From Ricinus communis (lineage: Eukaryota; Streptophyta; Magnoliopsida; Malpighiales; Euphorbiaceae), in contig NC_063265.1 in NCBI RefSeq assembly GCF_019578655.1, positions 18,958,285-19,022,284 on the forward strand: a stretch of 64,000 nucleotides of DNA, written 5' to 3'. The position numbers and the translations under genes were made by a program. Positions 12,701 through 25,531 of this stretch are shown here, piece by piece; positions within the stretch are counted from its first letter, which is position 1; each line of letters begins with the position of its first letter. Below the pieces are notes generated by a model. The model saw nothing but the letters and a program-made list of their open reading frames with translations, ran no database searches and had not been told where the DNA came from.

Positions 12701-12770
12701 CTGAATCTCCAATCAATACAATTTTAAACACATAATCAATCTTTTGATTGAAATCTACATAATTTGACAT
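9747..12770 (-). CDS. RABA4D: RABA4d-like small GTPase (Rab11 family)
   Basis: The exons are 12770-12547 and 10194-9747. They split an arginine codon (AG|G) and give 223 aa. The 2.35-kb GT-AG intron falls inside GQERYR of the third GTP-binding motif. RABA4 proteins control traffic from the trans-Golgi to the cell surface in tip-growing cells (root hairs, pollen tubes) and act with PI4-kinase. Visible motifs are the P-loop GDSAVGKS (21-28), switch I threonine T46, WDTAGQE (68-74), NKCD (127-130), TSAL (156-159), and a C-terminal CC pair (219-220) followed by MSS, the geranylgeranylation site. The stretch [20 protein letters not shown] and the MSN start point to RABA4D among RABA4 members. The start was set at ATG 12770. 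The upstream in-frame codons begin only with TTG. Confidence 0.95.
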
Positions 12771-14007
12771 TTTTCTAATCAAAATCTAGCTAAAGACTCC
12801 CCTCCCTCTCAAATTCTATAAACTTTATTAACATGTAATACAATGTACTTGTTTAAGATCTATCAATCTTGTCATCAAGAATTAAACTTTAAGCCAATAA
12901 GCCAAAATTGTAACATGGGTTGGAAAATGATAAAGCATTAAACTTTAACGATGGGAATTGGAAAAGCTGAATTGGGTGCGGATCATTTGAGAAGGAATTT
13001 TGGAAATGGTAGAGTTTTTTTCTTTTTTTTTTCTTTCCGTCTCTGTTCTTGTTTTTGGTTTGTTTGGGAAATGGATGGAGAGAGAAGAGACCAACGGCCA
13101 GTGCAGTTAGGAAAGGCTACTGGCGGTTGGTTATTTAACGGTTAGGGCGTGTGTAACCCATCAACGCAAAATCACAATCTAGAAAAATTTCTTTTGTAAT
13201 TTAGAATAGCATTTATTTGTGTTTCATTTTTTAAATATAGTAATAATAATAATAATAATCCAACCAATGCAATAACTATTTATACTTATAAAACTCCACT
13301 TACACATGTAATGTATTTCTAGCTTTAAATTGGTGCTATGCATGGTTTAGATTCCTCATGGGACCAGAATTGGTATCCAGGTAAATTCATATTATGGTGT
13401 GGCTAATTTTAATTTAGATTTCAAATTCTAATTTATTAATCCTAGTTCTAAGCCAATTGGGAATATTACTATTATTTTAGTAGAGATGTGGGGTCTGGGT
13501 CCTGCCTGGTTGGCCTAAACCCCATTTTGTCTTTAGGGGGTTTTGAACAGAGCCGGAGCCGCGGCCTTGCCCCATTAACTTTTCAAAATTTTGATCTTAT
13601 CGTTCATAAATACCCACTGTCCAAATTTATCAGCAACATCAGAAATTCAAGAAAAATAAAATTGTGAAGAATTACAGGTATCTAAAAGTAAATCTCAACT
13701 GAAGTGTCTAGCATACAGAAATGGATGCTCAAGTGAGAAACAAGAACTATTACAAATAACAAGGAATTAATGCATTACAAGAACATGTTCCTGTACATTT
13801 CTTTTATTTCAGGTGTTGTAATAGGAAGCTTTGCTAGCTTCCTGATCATAGTTATGCAAAGTGGAGATTCTAGCCAAATTTACTGTGCTTGCCCACTGTA
13901 AGAAAGTAAAATATATTTGCTTCTAGATACTTGTTCATTACACTAGAAAAAGGATAAAACAAGAACTGGATCCTATTCACTTCCCTTATTTCCTGTACAG
14001 AACCATA
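12771..14007. other. Intergenic: RABA4d-like promoter side and 3' flank of the bHLH gene
   Basis: No gene was recognised. The bases just above 12770, up to about 13150, are less A+T-rich and hold pyrimidine-rich tracts on the minus strand (TTTCTTTCC and CTCTCTCCATCC-type runs), as expected of a plant 5' leader and promoter. A short ATA microsatellite lies near 13235-13258. The bases from about 13650 to 14007 are probably bHLH 3' untranslated sequence. Confidence 0.5.
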
Positions 14008-16409
14008 TCAAACGATTTGGTTTTGCACTGGCTTCTGCTTACTCAAACACTTGCAGTTTGCTCGGTTGTCACTGAGAGTCTGCAGACAATAAAGAACTAT
14101 GAGTGGAAGATGATTAAATGTCTGGCTAGATTGCAAGGTTCTTAATTTATTTTTTATTTATTTTTTTCTTCCATATCATACCTTGTATTGCTTCTGAAGA
14201 TCTTTTATGTAATCAACGGCCAAATCTAACATGTCCGCCGTGTTTGTTTGCTGCCAAGGAGAAAACTAAACATCATTAGTTTTCAAAGATGACAACTTTG
14301 AGAGTAGAGTATGTAATGTATGGGAGAAATTCTACCTTGTCCATGTTTGGAACAAGTTCTTGTAGTTTCCTCATTCTCTCACTAATCCGGGTTCTTCTCA
14401 CCTGAAGAAACAAATGAGTACCATTTCCTCTTTAACAGTATTGACAGAGTGAATCAACCAATTTAAAATGCAGCAAGTGGCATTCACTAAATAACCAAAA
14501 GACCAAGATTATTATTATGGTGACAATTTTATACACATTCATTGTCTGACTGAGAGAATTAAAATACATATTTCTTGTACTTACTCTTTCTGCAATGCTT
14601 CGAGGATGAGTAGCACAACCGCGCTTTGCTCTAATTTTACAAGGAACAGAATCTTGGAAATGGAGGAACTTTTCCATGGCAACCATATCCACTGATGCCT
14701 TTGGTAAACTTAAGTGGTGTGATAATAAATGAACTCGATTTCCAAGCTCGCCATTCTAATTTGAAGTAATAATTCAGATTACAATTTTGACAATCAAAAG
14801 AACGAATTTCAAAGAAGACACATAAATTGATTACCTGAGCTGCAGAAAATGGTTTTCCATTATCATCTGGATCTCTTTTCATGCCATTAAAGTTCTCTGA
14901 GAAAGGTGAATCATTCCAAGAACCATAAGGGAACCCTGTACTGCTATAAAATCGACTGTCACCATTGCCATTTCCAAGCTTTCCACTATCAGGGCTAGCA
15001 GCACCACCAATGCTTTCACTTCCAATTTCTGAAATCTGTGACAACATGCTTAAGGAAGAAGGTATCCTTGATGGGAAGCTAAGTTGAGACTTCAATCGTG
15101 GACTTACTTCTCCACTAGTACCATTCACCCGAGCATAGTTTCCCATACCTTTCATGGTGGCATAGCCTGCAATTTACTGAGAGATCTTCAATATTTCCTA
15201 TACATTCTAATCTCATTAAAGCTGCTTTCATTATATATCTCTCCATTACTGATATGCCTAGTAAGTGGTTATTAAAATAGATCAGTCACGAATTTCAGAT
15301 GGTCCCGATATGAAATTTATAAAACCAAATAAATAAAAAAATTCATTTAAGGTTTTACTTGCATCAAATATATTAACGTTAACCCATCTTATCAGATGAT
15401 TACAGCCATATTTCATTTCTTTAAAAAGGAAAAATATTGATACTTAATTTAATATTTTATTTTATGTTGTATATCATTGTCATGACAATGATATGGCACA
15501 TTTATGAAGATTTACCAAGCGTCCTAAAAGCTTCCCAATCATATTAGTGTCTAAACATCTTATTTGTTTTGCATGCCTTGAAAATTCTGCCCCATTGATT
15601 GCACCAAAATAATGCTGTTGCAAGTACAATCTTGCTACTAATCATCATAAAACAAACTCTAAAGTGAATTTTTTTTTTCCTTTTATAACTACCAACTCTT
15701 TTCATCTTTGCAGAACCTCATTTGCACCTAAACTCCATAAAAATTGCTCAAACACTGAATTCAAAAAGACCATAATGAAGAATCTAATTTACTCTCTAAG
15801 GAAATGAGTTTCTCAAAAAATTTCTTTAATACATATATCTCTCAAGGAACCAAGCAAAAAATATCCATCCACTTTCAATATACAAATCTAAACAACCCTA
15901 GCTACTAACTTAAAGGAAAAAGAAAATACATACTCTAAAAGAAAAGGACAGACAGAGAGAGAGAGAGCAAGAAAAATACCAGTTTGAACAGAAAGATTAC
16001 CAAAGAGTCCAGCAGGTGAGCTACTTTGTCTAGCAAGATTTGAATCAACCCTTTTAGCTTCCTGCTCATGATGACCACCCATTGCCATTGAACCAATCAA
16101 ACCGAATGAGCTATCCATAGCTGAAGAACTTGTAGCTGCTGAACTATTAGTATGCCTTGGATAATGAGGAGGCAAACCTGAATAACTCTGTGTCGAATTA
16201 GCATAATTAACAACAGCTCCAACCTCTCTTACTCTCACTGCAGATTTATCTTCAAGTTCTTGAAAACCCATAACAGAATTATTGCTAGTAACTCCATTGT
16301 CATTAAAATTTGCAAGAAATGAACTTGGAGCTGAGCGAAACCTCAATAATCCTGAACTGGGCTGTTGATTGTTTTGGTGATGAAAGTTGGGATTACTACT
16401 TGAATCCAT
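14008..16409 (-). CDS. bHLH transcription factor, FBH / bHLH122-bHLH130 group
   Basis: Six exons were assigned: 16409-15980, 15166-14835, 14755-14585, 14401-14336, 14250-14182 and 14079-14008. All introns are GT-AG and the frame is kept throughout, giving 379 aa. The bHLH domain spans about residues 303-356, built from exons 3-5: ATHPRSIAERVRRTRISERM, then RKLQELVPNMDK, a short loop, then TADMLDLAVDYIKDLQ. The E310 and R314 of the basic region that read the E-box are present. The long N-terminal part is rich in S, N and G, with conserved blocks (SGLLRFRSAPSSFL and PRLKSQLSFPSR) typical of the FBH group. Arabidopsis members activate CONSTANS and act in stress and stomatal responses. Which orthologue this is (bHLH122-like or bHLH130-like) cannot be settled by eye. 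The start codon carries the family's MDSSSNPNF-type beginning. Confidence 0.95.
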
Positions 16410-19400
16410 TTACAAAAATCGCTCTGTTTCTTTCTTGCTCTCCTTATTCTTTCCTGAAACAGTAGGCTTTAGTCAAGAGATTTGATGCTAGGGAACTATT
16501 ACACATACCTTAATACCAATTTATTACCTAAAAAATTCTTGGAATATTTTGGCATCACTTTCTCAAGGAAAAAAATTTGTTTCTTTTTTTCTTTTTAGCT
16601 TATTTTTTAAGCAGAGTAAATATAAGATCTTGAAGAGGAAGCTAACTCAAGAAAAAAGGTCAAGAACTTTTAAGACAGCATAAAATAGAAATTGATGGGT
16701 AATAAAAAAAACAAGCAAGAAGATAAAGAAAACTGTAAATAAAAAGGAATTTGGAGGCTTTCTGCTTCTTGTTGGGTAGAAGAAGAAGACACTGTGTATC
16801 ACGAAATGAAAAGATTGAAAGAGAAAGAAATGATTCTTAGTGAAAGGGAAAAATAAAAACAGAGTAGAGGGCTAAGTAAGTAAATAAATAAATAAGAGGA
16901 TTTTGATTTGCTTTTGAAAGCACCGAAAGCAAGGAAGATCGTGAAGCTTAAAGATCGGCAAGGATAGAGAAAAAGAGAGAAGAAGAAGAAGAAAAAAAAT
17001 TAAAAATTAAAAATTAAAAAAAAAAGATTTTATCTTTTCTTTTCTTTCTTTTGTGTGCAAAGATGGAGCCAATGGCAAAGTACAACAAACAATCAATCTT
17101 GTTATCTTTCTTTCTCCACCTCAGTCTACCAAAATGCCCTTGATGTTTTGCTATATTTTCATTTCATTCTTAAAGGGTTTTTTTAGCAAAACAGTGTGTA
17201 ATAATAGTTTTTGAGGAGCTTTTGTTTCTGTTTTTGGGCAAAGCATGTAACGCAAACATGGGACTTTTTACTGATAAAGAATACAAAGAGGAATGGTTTG
17301 TCCAAAAATCAAAACAACAATGCATGGGACTTTTAGAGTTGCTATGAAAGGAATTTTACTATTCCTTACATGTGTAAAAGAGTTGCTTAACATTTTCTAT
17401 TATTATTTTCATTTCTATTCATTCTAAGTTTAATGGTTATTCATGATATACTCATTTCCTTCAAATTATTAAGAATATTATAAACTATCATCAATAGTCG
17501 GAATCTTTAATTTTATAAATTAAAATACCAACTAAGTTACTTTCCAATTGGCTCATTTTATATTAGTTTTAACATTATTTTTGCTAGAAAAACTATCATT
17601 TGGACAGGATATTATATCTTTTCCATGAATTGGGTTCATGTTTTAGTGAAAGGAAATGAGATTAGGGAGGCTGACTTGGGTGATGCTAGACAAAAAATGT
17701 GGCCTAACTTGTGTCCTTTGGATACATAAATTCTTTAACAGTAGGAAAATACAGATTTTCATATTTCATATACATGGTTAAAGAATGAAAGAACAACGAA
17801 AAAGGAACCTAATACATTTTATATAATTGAATATGAGATGCATATCCACATACATTCATGTAACACTCGAGTTAGGCAAATTTAGAAATGAAGTGCCCAT
17901 TTAGTTAGTTCCACCTGGCGGATTATTTCATTCTATTTTTGTGAATGCCAGAAAATGGAAATTCCATGTAGGATTTTCTTTTGTTAAAAGAAAAAAGATA
18001 GAATTCTTATCTTGCCTTTTCTTTTCTTTTATTTCTAATGTGTTTAATTTTCAGCCTTTTTAAATGAGTTAAATGAGTTAGTTGTTCATATTAATTTCAA
18101 CTCTATTTAATTTAAAATAAATTATATAGAATTTAGAGATTTATCAATTTTAGCATTAAATATATACTTTTTTAACTAGATAAAGTTAATTTATAAGTAT
18201 TTTTGTTACATTCACTTAAGAATTGAAAAATAAAATAATAAATCAAATATCTTTAAAATTGAGTAGTTTTAGAATTATAAATTGGTGTGTAATTTACATG
18301 AAATAAATCATTTGCTAGAGTGGTTCCATCATAATTAAATATCATTTAACAAAAGAAATAAAAGTCTTTTGACATTTTCTTCATATATAAAATAAAATAA
18401 TTAATTTGATTCTTTAATAAAAAAAATTATTTAGCAGTAAAAAGATTTAAAGTACTCAATTGAGGTAATATTATCGGGTGACTTGAGATAATGTTTCATG
18501 TTTTCTCAAAATAAAAAATAAACTCTATCTTTGAAAAAGGAATATATATTATTATATAAAAATAAGTAAAAATATTAGTTAGGATTACTGAAAGTCTTTT
18601 GATTAATAAAGAAAAAGAAAGAAGAAAATTGGTGAAAGTTTTGGTAAGAGTATAACGGAGAATAAAAATAATGGTAGACGGCGTTAAGCCTCGGGAATAG
18701 TATCCTCAGGAACCGATGCCAAGGATAAGGCATAAGTAAACCTATTCGGACAAAGTATCAATTTGGCTCCTGAATTTGTCTCAAAAATTACAAAAGTCTA
18801 ATACATTTTTTTTGTATAATTTGACTCAAATAGACCTTTCCTTAATAAATAGAATCGAAATTTTTTTATTGACAATTTTAATTTTATTATAAAATAATAA
18901 AATTTTAATATTTAGAATCCAGCTCTTCTCATTATATTACCTCATTTTTTTATTTTTCATTTATTTTGTACTTTAATATCAATAAATCATCAATAATACT
19001 AATATAGTTTATTATTAGATATCTCAATTATTCTTTAAACCCTATATTTATTTTATTAATTAAAATTTATTTTTTATTATACTCTTAATGATTTTAATTT
19101 TGATTAGTCTCGTAGCTTTAATATTTTAAATAGTATGTGGTGATGTAATTTATTGGTAGACTTATAAATTTCGATCGTTTTACGATAAAAGAAAATATAT
19201 AATTTTTTTTTTTTTTTTGGCATCATCACCACTATAATTTGAGAATAGCATGAGACATGCATTAAAAATATATATTATCCATCAAACACTCATTCCTAAT
19301 GCTAGTAATTTTATTTTATTTTTGAATTTCTTTTCTAATACATTACAAAATCATTTACCAAATTACCTAAATAAATTTAAAAAAGAAAATTATTATTGTT

Positions 19401-19790
19401 ATTTTACGAATTTAAGGCTCACTTAAAGAAAATAATTTTAATTTTTTAAAATTATTAATACTGAATATGGTTTATAGGTGTTTGTGGATAAGCTATCATA
19501 CTAGTGATAAGTGTTGTATGAATATGGAATAATTAGCAACTATTTTAGTGATGGTATGTATAGGAATTTTTACTTTGATTTTAAGTAATAAAAATTCTTA
19601 TACCTAATTTTATTAATTCTAAAATATTAAGAACTTCTTATTCTTGAAAATAAAAATATATGTTTGTAAGAATATGATATAATGGTTGAATTACAAGGTT
19701 GCAGTTTTGCTGAAAAGGTTCGTGTTGGACTAATTTGAATTTTTAACAGAATTTCAAGGTGCAAAATAATCATTGTCCTATTTGGGCAGT
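16410..19790. other. Upstream region of the bHLH gene and intergenic DNA
   Basis: No gene was recognised. From 16410 to about 17050 the minus strand is rich in TTTCTTTC and TCTTCTTC runs, consistent with the bHLH leader and core promoter. Beyond that the DNA is A+T-rich with scattered homopolymer runs. A slightly G+C-richer patch at about 18655-18750 (CGGCGTTAAGCCTCGGGAA) has no coding features and may be a transposon relic. Confidence 0.45.
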
Positions 19791-19925
19791 TAAATGCGTT
19801 GACGTCACCGTTAGATCCGTTTAGCACCAGATTCGTGCCGTATCCAATTCTCTTCGTCGTCGTTTTCATTCCCCATTGCGAGATCGCGGGCGCCGTCTTT
19901 CCATTTCAATAATACCATCGCTTTT
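19791..19925. other. Small G+C-rich island with TGACGTCA palindrome
   Basis: About 130 bases stand out from very A+T-rich surroundings. They hold TGACGTCA (19800-19807, the full bZIP palindrome), CGTCGTCG and GATCGCGGGCGCC. A minus-strand open frame (19627-19869, 80 codons) crosses it but resembles no known protein. It could be a relic exon, an orphan promoter or transposon-derived sequence. Confidence 0.35.
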
Positions 19926-21720
19926 CTCCTCTTTTCACAATCTTGCCATTAGAAAGTTCCTTTAGATTTGGCATCTCTTTTGCACTTTTTTGTTTTAGCC
20001 ATCATAAATAATTTATATATATTCTTATTTTGTTTTGTTACGAAACTGAATGGTATCATTCTTGACTTTTTAAAAAATTTATGTATTATATTTTATTTTT
20101 ACTTCTAAAATAAAATTATAAATTAATTTATCACATCTTTAAATAAAAATCTTTCGGTGTTTCCTTTATTATTTATTCAATGACTAAAATCCAGTTAAAA
20201 TGTAAAGTTTAAGAATAAAAATATAATTTGAAATAAAATTAAGTCAGAAGAATAATTCCTTATCTATAAATGAATCCCTTTTTATTATATCTTATAGTTT
20301 TTCAAATGAAAAATAAAGAAAGAGAGACGGATGAAAAGGTGAGGATAACATTTATTCCCACGTCAAATAAGCATTAGAACTTTTTGTGACCAAAGAAAAT
20401 GATTTAAAAAAAAAAAAAGCATTAAAATCTTGAACAAAAGTCTGATGATTCTTTTGATGAAGATAGACATGCATTCCAATACAATATTTTCAGATTTTAA
20501 ATACAAAATTTAGTATAAAAAATAAATAAATAAAAATATATAATCTAGGGTAAGAACTGCATACTTTTTTTTTTTCTTTTTTTTTTAATGAAGTGGGATG
20601 ATATCCATTAATATTATGAAATCATTTATGTATTTAGAACTCATGCTCTTCAATTCAATTCAATTAAAGCATTACTTTATTTAGAGATGTCTTTCTACTT
20701 CTTCTTTTTCTTTATTGAGTGGGGAAGGGGAAACAACATATGATTTTTTGACTTTCCTAATAAGGAAAACTATTTTTATTATTATTAAATTTATTATATT
20801 TCAAGAAAAATTCTTTTTTATAAAATGAAAATAATTACTACATTAAAAAGAAATTGCACGAACTTAAAATTCTTTTTTGAGTCGCTTACCATAAAGCTAA
20901 TTGTTTTAGTACTTTTCACTAATTATAGAAAAATTATAATTCTTTATCCAAAAATTTCAAAACTAAATAATTATATTGATATTTAATTAGGAAAATTAAA
21001 AATTAAAAAATTGATTTTTCTAATTCATCACTAAGCCTCAATAACCTTTTCTAAAAGAAATAAAAACTAAACATCTATTTTAATTTTGGTTCCACAAGTG
21101 AATTATTAGGAAAAAGATAAATGCTACAAAATAGAATTAGCTTGAAGTAAATTTCAAAAAGATAAGATTGAATTCCTGAAACAAAAAATAAGCAAAAAAG
21201 AGATAGAGAGGGAGATTCGTCAAGTGGTATCTCTTGCTTAGATCATCATTGAATCTAATCTATGATTAGAAGTATAATTTAATTAATTAAGTAAGCATGG
21301 TCACATGTCTCTTGTGGTGGTCCCCTTCCATCATCATCTCATGGTGCCTGTGAGATTTATTTATTTATTTCTTTTTGAAAAGAAGGAAAAGGAAGAAAAA
21401 GAAAAAAGAGGGTAAAAGTTACTATAAATAATAAAGTCAAAATAAGAGTGGTAATGGTGGGTTCACAAACAAAGCTAAAAAAAATATTAAAAGAAATGTT
21501 TTTATTTTTATTTAATTAGGTTTGTGGAGAGAAACAAAGACACGTGAGTTTGTATTGCCTTCAATGCTTCTGCATCGCTGCCTTTGCTGCTTTAGGGCTT
21601 TTTCCCTTGCCAAAAGGGTAACTCAGAGGGGCTTCTAATTTAAGCAAACATCTCTCTCTCTCTCGTACAAGAAACCCCTTTTATGTTTTTTTTTTTTTTT
21701 TTTGAGAGGAGGGGCAAGTA
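19926..21720. other. A+T-rich intergenic DNA without recognised genes
   Basis: Only simple A/T runs and short purine or pyrimidine tracts are seen. A patch at about 21540-21660 is more balanced in base composition (ACACGTGAG, TGCATCGCTGCC, a CT run near 21650-21665). No exon, tRNA or conserved microRNA was recognised in it. Confidence 0.4.
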
Positions 21721-21754
21721 AAAGAATATCTCTCCATACATATTAATTTCCGAG

Positions 21755-22400
21755 AGTTGAATTTTTTAACATGTATGTTTATTTTTTATATATAAATTTT
21801 TATTTTATATACATATTTATTTTTAATATATAAAATTTAAATTTATATATATTTTTATAATTTTTATTAATTTATTAATTTATAAGCTACATTAAAATTA
21901 AATATAAATTTTAATTTTAAAATATAATATATTAATTATTTTTAATATTATATTAACTAATAAATAATTTTCTAATTAGATAATGATATTAATTTTATCA
22001 TAAAAAATAACAATATTAATTATATTTTAATATTATATTAAATAATAAATTAATTTTGTAATTAAATAATAATTATAATCTAAAAAATAACATCTTATGT
22101 TATATTTTTAATATTATATTAAGTAATAAATTAAATTTTAAATTATATAATAAATTTTTAATTCTAAGTAATAATAATATTAATTAAATTGATATCTTAA
22201 TTTATATAATATTAATATTAATTAATAAATACTTTTTAAAATAAAATTTTAAAATCTTAAAAAACTAAAAATATCTAAAAATAGTTTATTTATTTTTATT
22301 TTTTAAAATTTTAATAATTTTATAATTTTATTAAATTATATTTTACTAATTTAATTTTATAATTAAAATAATAATAATAATCATAAACACGTTGGCCCAA
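21755..22400 (+). repeat. A+T-rich dispersed repeat, copy 3
   Basis: The block order is the same as in copy 1: TTTTTATTTTATATA, ATTTTTATAATTTTTATTAA, AATTTTCTAATTAGATAATG, then ATTAAATTGATA...TTATATAATATTA. It ends in AATAATAATAATCATAAACACG, which corresponds to the AATAATAATAGTCGTATAACACACG end of copy 1. It is clearly more diverged than copies 1 and 2. Confidence 0.55.
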
Positions 22401-22949
22401 ACGAATAATATCAATAAAATAAAAGCCATACCATGTCAAAAATCATCTTTAAAACTTTTGATTCTCTCATTGTTCTGAGAATCTCTTGTGAAAAACATAT
22501 ACTAATTTTATGAGGCCCAAATGGCCAACCTACAATCCAAATTGGACCATCCATTAAAGGTCCCTTTGTATTTATTGTTAAGCGTTGAACAAATAGGTTT
22601 TAATTTTTTTTATTTAATTTATTGTTTTTCTGTAAACTGTTTTTCATATGCATTGCTCAATTTATTTGTTTCTTGCTTTTTAAAACTTAAAAAAAAAAAT
22701 TAAGATTGAAAAATATGTTTTTAATTTCACCGAAGTCAGTCACTAAATTTCTATCTGAGACTCCAACCATCATAAATATTTCTAAAAATTACTAACTTTA
22801 TTAATATTTTTAAATAGTTTAATTTAACATTTTATTTTTATAAATAATCTAAATATTAAAATAAAAATTATAATAAATATAACCTAACCAACTCAACAAT
22901 GTCAACAGCATTAATAATCTAATATATACTAAATTATGAAACATAAAAT

Positions 22950-23460
22950 CTTTTTGATATGTGTTAGTATTTTAAATTTTTTTATTTGATTTATTTATTT
23001 TTGATATAAAATTTTAATATATTTGTTTTATATTTTTATTAATTTATCATTTAATAAGTTAAATTTCTAATTAAAAATTAATTATAATCTTAAAAATTAA
23101 TATTTTTATTATTATATTAAATTAATTTTTAATTAGATAATAATTCTAGTTATAAAAATAATATTTTTAATATTATATTAATTAATAAATTAATTTCCTC
23201 ATTACATTATAATTTTAAATCTTAAAAGAATAATAATATCAATTTTTTTACAGTTCTAATTTATATAATATTAAAATTAATTAATAAATATTGTAAAATA
23301 ATTTTTAAATATTATTACACTAATAAATTTTAAGATATCAAATTTTTAATAAAGTCACCTAAAGTATTTAATTTATTATTATTTATTAATATATATCAAA
23401 AAATTATTAGATTTTATCTATAAGTTATGTACATTATTATTTATAATAAAAATAATGACC
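22950..23460 (+). repeat. A+T-rich dispersed repeat, copy 4
   Basis: Recognisable blocks are AATTTTTAATTAGATAATAA, TTATATTAATTAATAAATTA and TTATATAATATTAAAATTAA, in the same order as in copy 1. It is diverged and its ends are uncertain to within some tens of bases. Confidence 0.5.
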
Positions 23461-23544
23461 ACAGTATAAACCTAGCTGATAATAAAACTTAGAGTTGATC
23501 GCTTGTTGGTTTTTTTTATAAGAGATTGAAAGTGTGTGTGTATA

Positions 23545-24150
23545 TATAAATCTAATCTTTTTTATATATGTACTTAACTTTTATATATAATTTTATAATT
23601 TTTTTATTAATTTATTAATTAATAAATTACATTTATAATTAAATACTAACTCTAATTCGAATAATTAATATATTAATTATATTTTAACATTAATATTAAT
23701 TAATAAATATTTTTAATTAAATAATAATATTAATTTTATTTTTAAATTAACATATTAATTATATTTTAATATTATATTAATTAATAAATTAATTTTCTAA
23801 TTAAATTATAATTATAATTCTAAAAAATAATATTTTTAATTATATTTTTAATATTATATTTAATAATAAATTAACTTTTAATTATATAATAAGTTTTTAA
23901 TCTCAAAAAGGGTAGTATCAATTATAATAGTATTAATTTATACAATACTAAAATTAATTAATAAATATTTTTAAAATAAATTTTATATTATATTATTAAT
24001 AAAATTTTAGAAAATAAGAAAGACATTTAGAAATAGTTAGTTTTCTATTATTTTAAAAATATTATAAATTAATATTAAATATTAAAAAATTTATCAAATT
24101 ATATTTATCAATTTGATTTTATAATAGAAATAATAATAATAATATTTGTA
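23545..24150 (+). repeat. A+T-rich dispersed repeat, copy 5
   Basis: The shared blocks include ATAATTTTATAATTTTTTTA, TTAATTAATAAATTACATTT and AAATATTAAAAAATTTATCA. They are followed by TTTTATAATAGAAATAATAATAATAATA at the right end, as in copy 1. Copies 3, 4 and 5 follow one another with short spacers, as a loose cluster in the same orientation. Confidence 0.5.
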
Positions 24151-25531
24151 TAGAGCACAATAAATGACCATGTTGTGTTAAAATTTCATCTGAATTCATA
24201 TTAAATCTCATGAATATATTTTTTTGTCTTTGCAAATTTAAAACAATGATAATCTGATAACTATAATATAAATTTTTATGTAATCGTGCATTGTAGAAAG
24301 ATAATCTTAACAATCTCAATTAATAATAATAAGAATAATAATAATAATAATTTAATCTGTGTTAATTTCTCAAATGACTCCTGACATTGGGATAAATCCT
24401 CAAAAACATTTTGGAAAATTCTTTTGGCTTATTAGCACATCAATTTTAAAAGTCTTAAGGCTTGTGTTTGGTTGCCATTGAGTATTAATATTTCTTAATT
24501 TAATCAATTATTGTTTAAGACTTTTCTATAGACTTCTTTTATCACACTTGTTTTGAGAAAACTCAATCTTAAGATATAATTTACTTTCAATTTGAAATTA
24601 TATTTTTAAGTTGATATCATTAATTTTTCTGTTTTATTACTAATTTTAAATTTAACAATTCATGTATAATTTTGATTGGGCTTCCAACTCGTCCTTTATT
24701 ATTATATGATATTTAATTATTGAGATTTAAATAAAAAGATCTAGTATTATATTGAAATTTAAAAATATATTAAAAATAATTTATAATTTCAAAGCAAAAA
24801 ATTAAAGTGATAATATTTATATTAATAAAAGAATAATATTTTTACATTAATTATTCAACTAATAATTTTTTTTTTAAAGTGAATTATAATTTAGGATAAA
24901 AGAAAAAGAAAAAATAACTATCTCTTTGAAACGACTGAAATAATTAATTTACTACTTTTTAAAATTAAAAATGAAAAATAGAAATTCTTTTTTTCTTTTT
25001 ATTACTTCGCAATCCCTAACTTAATAGTCCTAACCTTCTCACTAGAGGAGCTTGGGCATAGCAGCCATATCCAACTGTCTTTTCTAAGTATCAAAACATA
25101 ATGGGCCTGCTCTAAAGATCATCCACAACCCAAATCACAACTCTCTATCAATTATATGATCCGGGCTTATAATTCATTGCTTCTTCTTCATAAATAATTT
25201 CATACACCAACACTTGCACAAGCAGCTAAAAATAAAAGACTCTTCCACCAACACTTGCACATAACCACTGCACCATTTTAACAGAAGAAAGACAATGAAG
25301 GATGAGATGGTAGATAATGGTATCAACACATTACAACAGAGAATTAAGTTAAATAACCTGCCTAACTAGACATTCATCTAATCCTGTGCCAGTCCCTTCA
25401 AGGGCAGGAAGATAAAATTGGAACACGACATACATCATGAGTAAACTTACAGACCATGATTCTGAAGCAAAAACAGCATCACAAGTCAGCAAGCTCCAAA
25501 CAAAACTTTACACCAACAGTTCGTTCTTTGT
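24151..25531. other. Intergenic DNA and 3' flank of the LRR receptor-like gene
   Basis: No gene was recognised. The part nearest 25531 (from about 25020) is less A+T-rich and is probably the 3' untranslated region of the minus-strand LRR gene plus its flank. Confidence 0.45.

Noticed and set aside
12771..12782. Upstream extension of the RABA4d-like protein by four residues
   Set aside because: The extension would start at TTG. The ATG at 12770 gives the MSN start usual for RABA4d proteins.
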